Source: Rhodospirillaceae bacterium
Lineage (GTDB): Bacteria; Pseudomonadota; Alphaproteobacteria; Rhodospirillales; Rhodospirillaceae
DNA: 64,000 bases
Reading direction: 5' to 3'
Assembly (NCBI GenBank): GCA_002737725.1
Contig: NSIP01000004.1
Coordinates: forward strand, 1-64,000
The notes under the pieces are model-generated. The model was given only the letters and a program-made list of their open reading frames with translations, had not been told where the DNA came from and made no database searches. Of this stretch, positions 55,067 to 63,801 are shown in pieces. Each line of letters opens with the position of its first letter. Position 1 is the first letter of the stretch. Position numbers and translations under genes: made by a program.

Positions 55067-55438
55067 CTATTCCTTTTTATCTTTGTCGGCGTCTTTTTTG
55101 TCAGAGTCGTTAGCAGCAACGGGCTCCGTCTTATTAAGCACGCTAGAGATCATGTCGCGCAACACCCGCACCCGGACGCCATCGGCGATTTCTACCTGCA
55201 ACTCGCGCTCGGTTTCCATCACTTTGGTAACCAGGCCGATAATGCCGCCATTGGTCACAACACGGTCACCACGACGCACCGCTTCAAGCATCGCTTTGTG
55301 TTCTTTCATCTTCTTTTGCTGAGGGCGGATGAGCAGAAAGTAGAAGACGACAAAGATCAGGATGAGCGGAATGAATGCGGTGAAGGCGCTGGCAGGGTCG
55401 CCAGCAGCAGCCTGGGCGTAGGCCGGGGAGACGAACAT
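55067..55438 (-). CDS. yajC: Preprotein translocase accessory subunit YajC
   Basis: This 123-aa single-span membrane protein has the helix IPLILIFVVFYFLLIRPQQK and the following DRVVTNGGIIGLVTKV domain, both diagnostic. A Lys/Asp-rich tail is present. YajC associates with SecDF and AcrB. It is the first gene of the yajC-secD-secF operon; the upstream region towards 55.6 kb has been disturbed by an IS remnant. Confidence 0.93.
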   Translation of the reverse strand: MFVSPAYAQAAAGDPASAFTAFIPLILIFVVFYFLLIRPQQKKMKEHKAMLEAVRRGDRVVTNGGIIGLVTKVMETERELQVEIADGVRVRVLRDMISSVLNKTEPVAANDSDKKDADKDKKE

Positions 55439-55633
55439 CCGAGACTCCTATTAATGGTCATGCGCACGCAGCGCGCAATTAATACTGTGGCAGCCGAGAC
55501 GCCGCCTAAAGCGGGCGGACTATACTCAGGCAGGGGGGCATTGCAAACACTATCAGTTGCGGTTTAGGGAAACGCCGTAGCCCGTAATTTTATGCTTTTT
55601 TCCTATATCCCACAATCTGTTAACCTGACTGTT

Positions 55634-55684
55634 ATGACCCGGAAGAAAGCCCCTCCTGTGCGTCGCAAGACCTCTCGCCCGTAA
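55634..55684 (+). pseudogene. 5' stub of a gene truncated at IS remnant
   Basis: The frame MTRKKAPPVRRKTSRP runs straight into the start of the IS-derived 89-bp repeat and stops there. Such basic short starts are common for cytosolic proteins. Comparable alphaproteobacterial loci often have a DUF815 ATPase between the LysM/M23 gene and yajC, so this could be the stub of that gene. This is inference, and no strong ribosome-binding site is visible. Confidence 0.25.
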
Positions 55685-55766
55685 ACCGTCTACGCGTCCT
55701 CATAGCCAATCCCTCCGTTACCCGAAGGAATACACCTTAACACCCTGCACCATTTTCTAGGACCAG
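55678..55766. mobile_element. Solo IS3-family end fragment (89 bp)
   Basis: It matches 26212-26300 over the full 89 bp with six substitutions and no gaps. It includes the 5' end of the OrfA frame and the terminal sequence ending CTAGGACCAG. The other end of the element is missing. It marks a deletion or recombination that joined the stub on the left to an outer-membrane protein remnant on the right. Confidence 0.85.
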
Positions 55767-55767
55767 C

Positions 55768-55950
55768 TCAGTTCAGCGTCCGGGAATAACGACAGCCTGC
55801 ATCGAAGCTTCTATCAGCGGTGAAATGTCGGACGGCATGGTTGCCGCATTTGGGTACAGAGGTCTGCTGGGTGCCAAGGACCAAAGTACCCACGCGTTAG
55901 AAGCGCAGATGACGTTCAGGTTTAAATTCATAGCTCACTGCGGTGGGTGA
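55768..55950 (+). pseudogene. 3' remnant of an autotransporter/outer-membrane barrel gene
   Basis: Directly after the IS end the frame reads IEASISGEMSDGMVAAFGYR and then STHALEAQMTFRFKF. This is the alternating pattern and terminal Phe of the last strands of an autotransporter-type beta barrel. One extra A after the TTC codon displaces the natural TAG, so the frame runs on to a TGA inside the following hairpin. There is no start codon; the N-terminal part is gone. Confidence 0.55.
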
Positions 55951-55965
55951 TCACCCCCACCGCAG
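55938..55965. terminator. Hairpin between convergent genes
   Basis: CTGCGGTGGG (55938-55947) and CCCACCGCAG (55956-55965) form a perfect 10-bp stem with an 8-nt loop. No T-run follows on either strand. It sits between the outer-membrane remnant and the end of the LysM/M23 gene, so it could end transcription from both sides. Confidence 0.55.
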
Positions 55966-55987
55966 CAGCGCTTGGCTCAAAGGCTGT

Positions 55988-57097
55988 TTAGCCCTGTGCG
56001 TCGAGATGCTTCATCGGGTCAACCGACTGCGTGCCTTGACGAATTTCAAAATGCAGTTGCGGCTGATCCACATTCCCGGTGCGCCCGACCGTTGAGATGA
56101 CTTGGCCTTGCTGCACTTCATCGCCGCGCTTGACCAAAAGCTTGTCGTTGTGGGCGTAAGCCGTGATCCAGCCATCGGAATGCTTGATCAGCAGCAAATT
56201 GCCAAAACCTTTCAGTTCGTTGCCAGCATAGGCCACCACGCCGTTATCGGCGGCTTTCACTTGTGCGCCGGCAGCCACAGAGATGTTGATGCCGTCATTA
56301 TGAAGTCCTTTGGCCGCGGGGCCAAAGCCCGAGAGGACCTTGCCTTTTAGTGGCCATATAAAGCGCGCCGCGGCCCGGGGTGGCGGAGCTGTTAATGGTT
56401 TTGGCTCAGGTGGCAGCGAGGCTGACTGAATCGGGGCCGCCGAGGTCGAGGTCGGGGCTGGCTCTGCCAATGGCATCGGCGTTGTTGCAGGCTCGGGGCT
56501 AACCTCGCGCGGCAGCAACTGTATCGGCGGTTGAGGCTGAGCTAGCGGCTCAGTCATGGGCTGCGGTTGACCCGGCGGTGATGCAAGTCTCTCGCGGGCA
56601 ATTGCAGTTGAGCGTGGCGTGCTTCCCGGTGGCACAGCTACATTGACCGGCGGCAGATCGGCGTTGACCGGAGCGGCAGCGATACTGAAAGGATCAGGGA
56701 TCCACAGCATCTGCCCCACAAAAATGGTGTAGGGCGGCGTAAGATCATTGGATGATGCGATGAGCCGCATCTCAACTTCATATTGCCGGGCAAGCTTCGA
56801 GAGTGTGTCGCCCGCTTCGACCTTATGTGAGCGTGCGGGATCAAGAATGAGTTGCTGCCCCATGCTGAGTTGATAAGGCGATTGCAAACCATTGCGCTCG
56901 ATGATGGCACGCGTTGGCACGTTATAGCGCCGCGAGACGGTATAAAGTGTATCGCCTTGTTGCACCGTCACGGTGCGGCTTTGGCCCGCATCCCACAGAA
57001 AGCCACCCGTGAAACCCGGAGGCGGTTCAAACTTCGGCGCGCAGGCGGCAAGAACTGCGACAGCAATAATCAGCAGGGCGTGACGGATGGCGTTCAT
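55988..57097 (-). CDS. LysM-M23 lipoprotein, NlpD-like (degenerate LytM domain)
   Basis: This 369-aa lipoprotein has a signal and lipobox (VAVLAAC), two LysM domains (VQQGDTLYTVSRRYNVPTRA and VEAGDTLSKLARQYEVEMRL), a long Pro/Ala linker and a C-terminal LytM/M23 domain. In the latter the zinc ligands are altered: the usual HxxxD reads HNDGINI with Asn at the Asp position, and the HxH pair reads QLHFE. It thus looks like NlpD/EnvC activators of cell-wall amidases rather than an active endopeptidase. It lies directly after pcm, as is usual. Confidence 0.88.
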   Translation of the reverse strand: MNAIRHALLIIAVAVLAACAPKFEPPPGFTGGFLWDAGQSRTVTVQQGDTLYTVSRRYNVPTRAIIERNGLQSPYQLSMGQQLILDPARSHKVEAGDTLSKLARQYEVEMRLIASSNDLTPPYTIFVGQMLWIPDPFSIAAAPVNADLPPVNVAVPPGSTPRSTAIARERLASPPGQPQPMTEPLAQPQPPIQLLPREVSPEPATTPMPLAEPAPTSTSAAPIQSASLPPEPKPLTAPPPRAAARFIWPLKGKVLSGFGPAAKGLHNDGINISVAAGAQVKAADNGVVAYAGNELKGFGNLLLIKHSDGWITAYAHNDKLLVKRGDEVQQGQVISTVGRTGNVDQPQLHFEIRQGTQSVDPMKHLDAQG

Positions 57098-57144
57098 CTA
57101 TCCACTATACCTTTGTTTGTGACCTAAAGCATCTAGATGCCTGG

Positions 57145-57813
57145 TTATTCTCGCCGCCGCGTCGCACTTTTATACTCTGGCAGGCCTTGGACTAAAGGCA
57201 CGAATCGCACTGGGAACATGCGTTCGCTGTGATACGTCGTGCCATCTTTACGGACACGGATGACTTCTTGATTCACGTCACCAGATTCGCCAACCGGTAA
57301 AACCATAATGCCACCCTGGTCCGACAATTGGGCCACTAACTCTGGCGGTACGATACGAGCTGCGGCCGTGACCAGGATACGATCGAAGGGGGCCTGTGCT
57401 GGCCAGCCTTTGTATCCGTCGCCCGCCATGCTGGTGATATTGCGGATATTGAGTTTGGTGAATCGCTTCTCGGCCTGCGCTAACAAATCACGGTGGCGTT
57501 CGATGGTGTACACACGCCGCGCCAGCTTGGATAAAATTGCGGCCTGATAGCCGCTGCCGGTGCCAACTTCGAGCACCTTGTGCCGATTACCAACTTGAAG
57601 CCCTTGGGTCATCAAGCCGACAATCAGGGGCTGACTAATGGTTTGGCCACAGTTAATCGGCAAAGCTTGGTTGGCATAGGCCTGATCCAGGAATGCTTCC
57701 TCAACAAAAACCTCACGTGGCATTTTCTCGATGGCAGAAAGTACAGCCGTGTCTGTCACACCCTGATTGCGCAGGTCCATGATAAGTCTGATTTTTCGGC
57801 TATCTTGGCTCAT
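57145..57813 (-). CDS. pcm: Protein-L-isoaspartate O-methyltransferase
   Basis: This 222-aa repair enzyme methylates isoaspartyl residues in aged proteins using SAM. The motif I region VLEVGTGSGYQAAILSKLAR and the substrate-loop INCGQTISQPLIVGLMTQ are clear, and DRILVTAAARIVPPELVAQL is motif II/III. The order surE-pcm-nlpD is conserved in many proteobacteria. The gene lies 25 bp after surE. Confidence 0.95.
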   Translation of the reverse strand: MSQDSRKIRLIMDLRNQGVTDTAVLSAIEKMPREVFVEEAFLDQAYANQALPINCGQTISQPLIVGLMTQGLQVGNRHKVLEVGTGSGYQAAILSKLARRVYTIERHRDLLAQAEKRFTKLNIRNITSMAGDGYKGWPAQAPFDRILVTAAARIVPPELVAQLSDQGGIMVLPVGESGDVNQEVIRVRKDGTTYHSERMFPVRFVPLVQGLPEYKSATRRRE

Positions 57814-57838
57814 GACCCGATCTTACATCAGCAAGGTC

Positions 57839-58636
57839 TTAAGGAGCAGCGAACGCGCGGCCCAAGGTTTTCATTGATTCATCGTGCGTGAGGTCAACGT
57901 TCAGCGGGGTCACCGAGATATAGCCATCAGCAACCGCTTTCAAATCTGTCCCTTCCACATTGGCATTGGCAAGGCGTCGCCCAGCAATCCAAATATACGG
58001 TTTTCCGCGCGGGTCATTGCGGTGCATCAGGTCATCGCCAATTTTATGCTTGCCCTGGCGTGACACCTTCAAGCCCTTAATGTCATCGGGGTCGCGGTTG
58101 GGGAAATTGACATTGATCAGCACCTGCTTCGACCACCCCACGGCGCAAGCCTGACGAATCAGATCGGGCGCAAACCGCAAACCCGCCGTCCAAAAAATAT
58201 TCTCGGCATCCTCGAAATCCTGGCTCATGGCAATTGCGCGATAGCCCAGCAGCGCGCCTTCCATGGCAGCAGCCACGGTACCGGAATAATGCACATCTTC
58301 GCCGAGATTGACGCCCATATTGATACCCGACAGCACCAAATCAGGCGGATGGTCTCTCATCAAATTGTTGATCGCCACCAGCACGCAGTCCGTGGGCGTT
58401 CCGTTGATGGTATAGCGCCGATCTGAAACTTTCACCGGGCGCAAGGGGAAGTGCAGCGTCAGCGAATGCCCAGCCCCGCTTTGCTCAGAGGCTGGTGCCA
58501 CAACCCAAACGTCATCGGAAAGCGCACGGGCGATTTTCTCCAGCACCACTAACCCATGGGCCGAGATGCCGTCATCGTTCGATAAAAGAATACGTTTGCC
58601 TTTGAGGTCGGGCAGTGGTGCGTAATGTTCGGTCAC
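57839..58636 (-). CDS. surE: 5'/3'-nucleotidase SurE
   Basis: This 265-aa metal-dependent phosphatase acts on nucleoside monophosphates. The metal-binding start RILLSNDDGISAHGL has the Asp-Asp pair; VVAPASEQSGAGHSLTL and VLSGINMGVNLGEDVHYSGT are further active-site blocks. GTG 58636 (VVTEHYAPLPDLKG) is preferred, with AGGAC upstream and 10 bp after the serS stop. The longer frame overlaps serS. Confidence 0.94.
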   Translation of the reverse strand: MTEHYAPLPDLKGKRILLSNDDGISAHGLVVLEKIARALSDDVWVVAPASEQSGAGHSLTLHFPLRPVKVSDRRYTINGTPTDCVLVAINNLMRDHPPDLVLSGINMGVNLGEDVHYSGTVAAAMEGALLGYRAIAMSQDFEDAENIFWTAGLRFAPDLIRQACAVGWSKQVLINVNFPNRDPDDIKGLKVSRQGKHKIGDDLMHRNDPRGKPYIWIAGRRLANANVEGTDLKAVADGYISVTPLNVDLTHDESMKTLGRAFAAP

Positions 58637-58646
58637 GACTAAAGTC

Positions 58647-59924
58647 CTAAACACGCCGGATAAGATCGACGCCGCCCATGTACGGCAGCAATACTTTGGG
58701 TACACGGATGGAGCCATCGGCCTCTTGATAGTTTTCCATCACCGCGACCAGTGTCCGCCCGACCGCGAGGCCCGAGCCATTCAAGGTGTGGACAAAATGC
58801 GTGCCCTTGGTTTCCCCCTCGGCGCGATAGCGTGCGTTCATGCGCCGGGCCTGGAACTCGTGCCCATTGGAGCAGCTTGAAATTTCGCGGTAAGCGCTTT
58901 GCCCCGGCAGCCAAACTTCCAAGTCGAACGTGCGCGCCATGGTGAAGCCCACATCGCCTGCGCATAATGCTACGACGCGATAAGGCAATTCCAGGCGCTG
59001 CAAAATTACCTCGGCGCACTTCACAATGCGCTCGTGCTCGGCGGCTGATGTTTCGGGCGTGCAGATTGTCACCAACTCAACTTTTTCAAACTGATGCTGA
59101 CGAATAATGCCCTTGGTATCTTTGCCCGCAGCACCCGCTTCCGAACGGAAACAGGGCGTGAACGCAGTAAGGCGGATGGGCAGCTCAGCTTTGTTGAGAA
59201 TTTTTTGCGCCACCATATTGACCAAAGAGACTTCCGACGTGGGAATCAGCCAGTGACCCGCAGTGGTAACATACAAATCATCCACAAACTTCGGCAATTG
59301 GCCCGAGCCTTGCAATGCTTCGGCTTTCACTAACAGCGGCGGATTAACCTCGGTAAAGCCATGCTCGGTGGTGTGCGTATCAAGCATGAATTGCGCCAGT
59401 GCCCGTTCCAGGCGCGCCAAGGCCCCCTTGAGGTACGAAAAGCGTGCACCTGAAACAACAGCGGCCTGGTCGAAATCCAAAAGCCCCAGCCCTTGGCCTA
59501 AATCAGCGTGGTCTTTGACGGGATAGTTAAAGCTGCGCGGCGCCCCCCAAGTACGAACTTCCACATTGGCAGTTTCGTCTTTGCCCTCGGGCACTGCGGC
59601 ATCGAGCACATTGGGCACCGTCATCAGAACGTCGAGCAAGTACTGGCCCACTATTTGCTCTTTAGCTTCCAGCGCCGCCATACGGTCTTTAATCGTGGCC
59701 ACTTCGGTCATGAGCGCGGAGGCATCGCCGCCTTTGGATTTCACCTGGCCGATTTGTTTGGAGGCTTCGTTACGGCGCGATTGCAAGCTTTGTAATTCGG
59801 TAATCACGCCACGGTGGCTGGCGTCTAATTCCAGAATTTCTTTGGACCGCGGGGCAGCCGCACGCCTTGCCAGGGCGGCATCGAATGCCGCCGGGTTGTC
59901 CCTGATCCACTTCATATCGAGCAT
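58647..59924 (-). CDS. serS: Seryl-tRNA synthetase
   Basis: This 425-aa class II synthetase starts at ATG 59924 ([20 protein letters not shown]). The N-terminal coiled-coil arm that holds tRNA-Ser (residues about 30-105) has [20 protein letters not shown]. Class II motifs are present: motif 2 [20 protein letters not shown] and motif 3 [21 protein letters not shown] longer frame runs back to 60281 through the TonB-receptor remnant and is not part of the gene. Confidence 0.96.
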   Translation of the reverse strand: MLDMKWIRDNPAAFDAALARRAAAPRSKEILELDASHRGVITELQSLQSRRNEASKQIGQVKSKGGDASALMTEVATIKDRMAALEAKEQIVGQYLLDVLMTVPNVLDAAVPEGKDETANVEVRTWGAPRSFNYPVKDHADLGQGLGLLDFDQAAVVSGARFSYLKGALARLERALAQFMLDTHTTEHGFTEVNPPLLVKAEALQGSGQLPKFVDDLYVTTAGHWLIPTSEVSLVNMVAQKILNKAELPIRLTAFTPCFRSEAGAAGKDTKGIIRQHQFEKVELVTICTPETSAAEHERIVKCAEVILQRLELPYRVVALCAGDVGFTMARTFDLEVWLPGQSAYREISSCSNGHEFQARRMNARYRAEGETKGTHFVHTLNGSGLAVGRTLVAVMENYQEADGSIRVPKVLLPYMGGVDLIRRV

Positions 59925-60067
59925 GACCGCACCCGCAAAACTGCCGCCAAATATGGCGCGGTTATACGGCGGGCGGCAGGGGGCGGCAAGGCGGCTGGAA
60001 TAGGCCTTCGCCCTATCGTTTGAGCTGCACAGGGCCAGGGCGGCCCGGCGGTTCCAAGACTCAAACG

Positions 60068-60099
60068 AAGCAGCGGCGACATTGCTGTCGCCGCTGCTT
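60068..60099. terminator. Strong hairpin, probable terminator
   Basis: AAGCAGCGGCGACA (60068-60081) and TGTCGCCGCTGCTT (60086-60099) form a perfect 14-bp stem with loop TTGC. It follows the end of the TonB-receptor remnant (minus strand) and precedes serS. The T-rich side GGTGTTTT is in the plus direction. Confidence 0.7.
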
Positions 60100-60117
60100 G
60101 GTGTTTTATGAGGCTGT

Positions 60118-60545
60118 TTAGAAATCATAACAGGCGCGCACACCGAATTGCTATCCACGCGATGGGATGAGCGAGACCGTTTGGAGCAATCCACCCGCCG
60201 GGAAGCGACTGAAATCCGTCGCGATCCCAATACGTTGCGGAGTTTTGTCGTCGAAGATATTCTTGCCGAACACTTCCACATTCCAATTTTCTGCCTGGAG
60301 GCCTGTGCGCAGGTTCACCTGCATCAAGTTGCCAGCCTAATTGAGATTGGTTTCGTCCCCGAAGATTTTAGAACGATAGACCAAATCACCGCGCGTAAAC
60401 CATTCGCAATCGCCATTAATTGGCGTGCTGTAGGTACCGCTGAACGTACCCGTATACTTGGGCGTTGAGCGGGTGGTCTTGCCCTTGGCATTACCGTTGC
60501 CCAGAATATCAGCCTCATGCGTTCTGGGGGCCTGACTAAAGGCTA
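60118..60545 (-). pseudogene. TonB-dependent receptor C-terminal remnant
   Basis: Minus-strand frames read STPKYTGTFSGTYSTPINGD and EWFTRGDLVYRSKIFGDETN, followed by a stop. They resume as [20 protein letters not shown] and [14 protein letters not shown], then a TAG, then [10 protein letters not shown] with the terminal Phe and stop at 60118. This is the last quarter of a TonB-receptor barrel with two in-frame stops. Its N-terminus is missing; tatC ends 7 bp upstream of where the similarity starts, so the remnant interrupts a conserved tat-serS neighbourhood. Confidence 0.82.
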
Positions 60546-60551
60546 AACGAA

Positions 60552-61373
60552 TTACGCCTGATTAAAATCCGTATCTTCGATGCCCCCGGGGGTCTCGTCA
60601 GCCCAGGCTTGCTCGCGCTGTTTCTCGGCGAACTTAGCACCGATAATGGCGACTTCGTAAAGCAGCATCAAGGGCACAGCCAGGCCGATTTGGCTGATGA
60701 CATCAGGGGGCGTCACGATGCCCGCAAAAATGAAAATAGCCACAATCGCGTACCTTCGCTTTTCGGCTAGCCCTGCCGCCGACACGATGCCCACGCGCGC
60801 CAGCAAAACCAGCAGCACTGGCATTTGGAAGCTGATACCGAAGGCGAAAATCAAAGTGGTCACCAACGAGAGGTAATCAGCAACACGAGGTTCAAGCTGT
60901 ATCGGGAGAATGGTTTCGGTTGCTGTGGTTTGAAAGCCCAGCAGAAATTTCCAGGCCATTGGCATAATCAAGCTGTAGACCAACAACCCACCGAGGAAGA
61001 ATAAAATAGGGCTGGCCATCAAGAACGGCAAAATCGCCGAGCGTTCATGCTTATAAAGTCCGGGTGCGACAAACATCCACATTTGATTTGCAAAAATCGG
61101 AAACGTGCAAAATGCAGCCGCGAAGAACGCCACTTTCATTTGGGTGAAAAAATTCTCGGCCAAATGTGTGTAGATCATGCGGTTGGTGCTGCCACCAACC
61201 TCAGCCATCGCTTTCGCCAGCGGCTGCATCAGGAAATTAAAAATGTGCTCGGAAAAATAGAACGACGCCATGAACGCCACGATCAGCGACAAGCTGGCGT
61301 AGAGAAGCCGTGAGCGAAGCTCGACCAAGTGTTCGAGCAGCGGCATGGTGTGTGAGTCAGGATTCTCGGCCAT
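60552..61373 (-). CDS. tatC: Twin-arginine translocase subunit TatC
   Basis: This 273-aa protein has six hydrophobic helices. The conserved N-terminal MPLLEHLVELRSRLLYASLS and the FxxP..FAGI segment (IFIFAGIVTPPDVISQIGLA) are TatC signatures; E is kept in FHLAENFFTQMK-like loop 2 (HLAENFF). TatC recognises twin-arginine signals. Several probable Tat substrates are encoded in the window (15.0, 16.0, 32.8, 37.1, 38.4 kb). Third gene of tatABC. Confidence 0.96.
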   Translation of the reverse strand: MAENPDSHTMPLLEHLVELRSRLLYASLSLIVAFMASFYFSEHIFNFLMQPLAKAMAEVGGSTNRMIYTHLAENFFTQMKVAFFAAAFCTFPIFANQMWMFVAPGLYKHERSAILPFLMASPILFFLGGLLVYSLIMPMAWKFLLGFQTTATETILPIQLEPRVADYLSLVTTLIFAFGISFQMPVLLVLLARVGIVSAAGLAEKRRYAIVAIFIFAGIVTPPDVISQIGLAVPLMLLYEVAIIGAKFAEKQREQAWADETPGGIEDTDFNQA

Positions 61374-61391
61374 GGATCAATGACGGCGCGG

Positions 61392-61805
61392 CTACACCGG
61401 CGCTCCAACTTGCGGGGGCAGTGCGCTGACCGCAGGGCTTGCCGCCGGTGGAGTTGGAGTATTGACCGCAGGCGAATCAATCCGCGCTGCGCTTTCAATC
61501 TCATTGCGTGCCGTGCTTATGGTCTCGTCCAATTCACGCTTAAACTCACCCGACGGGTCGATCAGTTTTTCAACTTCCGAGCCGACGTTGGTGCTAGTGA
61601 CGCGCGTGACAGCGTTTTTCACTTCGTCCAGCTCGCTCTCGCGTACAATTTCATTCAAATGGCCCTGAAACTCGCCTGCCATCTTGCGGGCCTTGCGCAT
61701 GAACTGCGCCATGGTGCTCATGGCTTTGGGCAACTCTTTTGGCCCCAGCACCATGACCGCGACCAAAATGACCACCGCAATTTCGGACCACGAGAAATCA
61801 ATCAT
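61392..61805 (-). CDS. tatB: Twin-arginine translocase subunit TatB
   Basis: This 137-aa protein has the TatA/B pattern: a short helix (SEIAVVILVAVMVLGPKELP with the Glu and the LGPKELP hinge), an amphipathic helix (MSTMAQFMRKARKMAGEFQG) and a long variable tail rich in Pro/Ala. TatB binds TatC to form the signal-receptor complex. It lies between tatA and tatC. Confidence 0.93.
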   Translation of the reverse strand: MIDFSWSEIAVVILVAVMVLGPKELPKAMSTMAQFMRKARKMAGEFQGHLNEIVRESELDEVKNAVTRVTSTNVGSEVEKLIDPSGEFKRELDETISTARNEIESAARIDSPAVNTPTPPAASPAVSALPPQVGAPV

Positions 61806-61842
61806 GCGTAAAAGCGCCTATAGTGCCAGCGCGCCCACAACA

Positions 61843-62058
61843 TTATGACGTGGTGGTCGCGTCTTTTTCCTTGGCGGCGTCGATGGACTTGGCGTTGGCT
61901 TGCGCATCATCGCCACTGACTTCTTCCTTCAAGCCCTTCTTGAAGGCATTGATGCCTTTGGCGACGTCGCCCATGAGACGCGGAATTTTACCAGCGCCAA
62001 ACAGCAACAAGACAACCACCAGAACGATGACCCAATGCCAGATACTAAAAGAACCCAT
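61843..62058 (-). CDS. tatA: Twin-arginine translocase subunit TatA
   Basis: This 71-aa pore-forming subunit starts [20 protein letters not shown], followed by the [20 protein letters not shown] hinge and amphipathic helix and a short charged tail. It is the first gene of tatABC, 117 bp after scpB. Confidence 0.94.
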   Translation of the reverse strand: MGSFSIWHWVIVLVVVLLLFGAGKIPRLMGDVAKGINAFKKGLKEEVSGDDAQANAKSIDAAKEKDATTTS

Positions 62059-62175
62059 TTTTCAATCTCCCTGTCGGGACAGAGCCGCAGGCTCCGCCAT
62101 GGCACAACATTTATATAGGCACATTCGCAGAAACGCAGCATCACGGCAACTTAAAGCCGCAATTATTTAGTTATT

Positions 62176-62970
62176 TCAAGATGATGACGGGGTATCAGCA
62201 GGCTCGTCAGCCGCCTCTTGGTTGCCCGCTATGGGCTCCAAAGCCTCGTCCGATTCATCCGTATCGAAGGGTGCTGCGCCCAGATCGTCGGCGCGGGTCG
62301 CATAAGCCCCCACACCACGACGGCTATCGAGCAGTCCTGCGGCTTTCAGCTCGTCCAAACCGGGCAGGTCTTGGATCGACTCAAGGCCGAAGTGATCGAG
62401 GAAAGCCGAGGTGCTTCCCCACATGACGGGCCGCCCGGGCGCGTTCTTATGGCCTTTGGGCTTAATCCAGCCCTCTTCCAACAAAATATCAAGCGTGCCA
62501 GTCGATACAATCACGCCGCGAATCTCTTCAATTTCAGCCCGGGTCACCGGCTGGTGATAAGCGATGATCGCGAGCGTCTCGATGGCGGCGCGCGACAGCT
62601 TGCGCGGCACCAACTTTTCCAGGTGCAAGCGCTCGCCCAACGAGGGGTCGGTGCGGAAATACCAACGCCCACCCGCCTGGACTAAATGCACACCACCGTA
62701 TGCATATTGGGCGCGCAAATCTTCCAGCACGCTCGTGACGTCGGCCCCCTCGCCCAAGCGCTCGCCAATGGACCGCTCGGTCATCGGCTCTTTGGTCGCG
62801 AATAACAGGGCTTCCACAAGACGGATATCCTCGGCCCGGCGATGCTTAATCTCGTCCTCACGACCCGCCGCAATTTCGGCGACGGCCTCATGCAACGCGG
62901 CTGGCTCGGGCAGTTCCGTCGCCGCAATTTCGTCATCTGGGCGCGTGGTATCAGGATCAGGATTAGTCAT
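62176..62970 (-). CDS. scpB: Segregation and condensation protein B
   Basis: This 264-aa winged-helix kleisin partner has the core LVEALLFATKEPMTERSIGE and LSRAAIETLAIIAYHQPVTR with EIEEIRGV, plus N- and C-terminal acidic extensions. With ScpA and SMC it forms the bacterial condensin that organises the chromosome. Its ATG lies inside the last codons of scpA (8-bp overlap). Confidence 0.95.
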   Translation of the reverse strand: MTNPDPDTTRPDDEIAATELPEPAALHEAVAEIAAGREDEIKHRRAEDIRLVEALLFATKEPMTERSIGERLGEGADVTSVLEDLRAQYAYGGVHLVQAGGRWYFRTDPSLGERLHLEKLVPRKLSRAAIETLAIIAYHQPVTRAEIEEIRGVIVSTGTLDILLEEGWIKPKGHKNAPGRPVMWGSTSAFLDHFGLESIQDLPGLDELKAAGLLDSRRGVGAYATRADDLGAAPFDTDESDEALEPIAGNQEAADEPADTPSSS

Positions 62971-63781
62971 TGGTAATTTCAGTTCTATTGGCAGGTTTCA
63001 AGAAAATCGGAGCGAAGGCTGCATCTTGGCGGATATCAGCCTTGCCCTGACGAACAAGTTCGAGTGCGGCGATGAGTGTCGTACTGATGGCCGAGCGGCG
63101 CATCAAGGGCTGACGTATGCCGCGCGGCAGAAAATCCATCATCGTCGTCCAATCGGGCACGCCTGGCAGAATAGTCCGCAACCGCTCAATCGCCTCATCA
63201 ATCGAGAACAAATCGAAGGGTTCGATTTCAAGGGCCTTCACAGCCTTGTCACGGTGCTGTGCGGCGTAAGCCTTCAAAAGGTCATACAGCGATACATCGT
63301 AAACCGGGCGGTAGGTGACCGGCAGATCTTCTTCCATGCCACGGCGGAAGAAATTGATGCCGTCGATGGGCAGCGAGAACAGATTGCGCCCTGCCACCTG
63401 CATGGCCTCGAGGCGAAGCAACTGGAACTTCAGGGCCTCGGCCATTTCCTCGGCGGAAGGTTGATCGCCGTTGTCTTCTGCCGGTAGCAGCATTTTTGAC
63501 TTCAGATAGGCCAGCCAAGCCGCCATGACCAAGTAATCAGCCGCGATTTCAAGCTGTAATTCCTGCGCGCTTTCGATGAAGCGCACGTACTGCTCGGCCA
63601 AGGCCAAAATCGAGATGTGCTTAAGATCAACCTTCTGATCGCGCGCCAGCGTCAACAGAATGTCGATGGGGCCTTCATAGGCCCCTAAGGACAAGACGAA
63701 ATTCACCATCGAGCCTAATTGCAAGGCGGGCGCGGCGTCTTCTTCAAAAGCGGGAATCTCGGTGCTGGGCGTATCGGACAT
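62963..63781 (-). CDS. scpA: Segregation and condensation protein A
   Basis: This 272-aa kleisin of the SMC-ScpAB condensin has the N-terminal segment YEGPIDILLTLARDQKVDLK and the core SAQELQLEIAADYLVMAAWL, which together identify the family. The C-terminal winged helix ends the protein. It overlaps scpB by 8 bp and follows the partial membrane-protease gene by 20 bp. Confidence 0.95.
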   Translation of the reverse strand: MSDTPSTEIPAFEEDAAPALQLGSMVNFVLSLGAYEGPIDILLTLARDQKVDLKHISILALAEQYVRFIESAQELQLEIAADYLVMAAWLAYLKSKMLLPAEDNGDQPSAEEMAEALKFQLLRLEAMQVAGRNLFSLPIDGINFFRRGMEEDLPVTYRPVYDVSLYDLLKAYAAQHRDKAVKALEIEPFDLFSIDEAIERLRTILPGVPDWTTMMDFLPRGIRQPLMRRSAISTTLIAALELVRQGKADIRQDAAFAPIFLKPANRTEITND

Positions 63782-63801
63782 AGGCAGCGTTCGCGTTCTT
63801 T

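Noticed and set aside
59925-60281. 118-codon N-terminal extension of serS
   Set aside because: It translates the TonB-receptor remnant and intergenic hairpin in another frame; the family start is at 59924.
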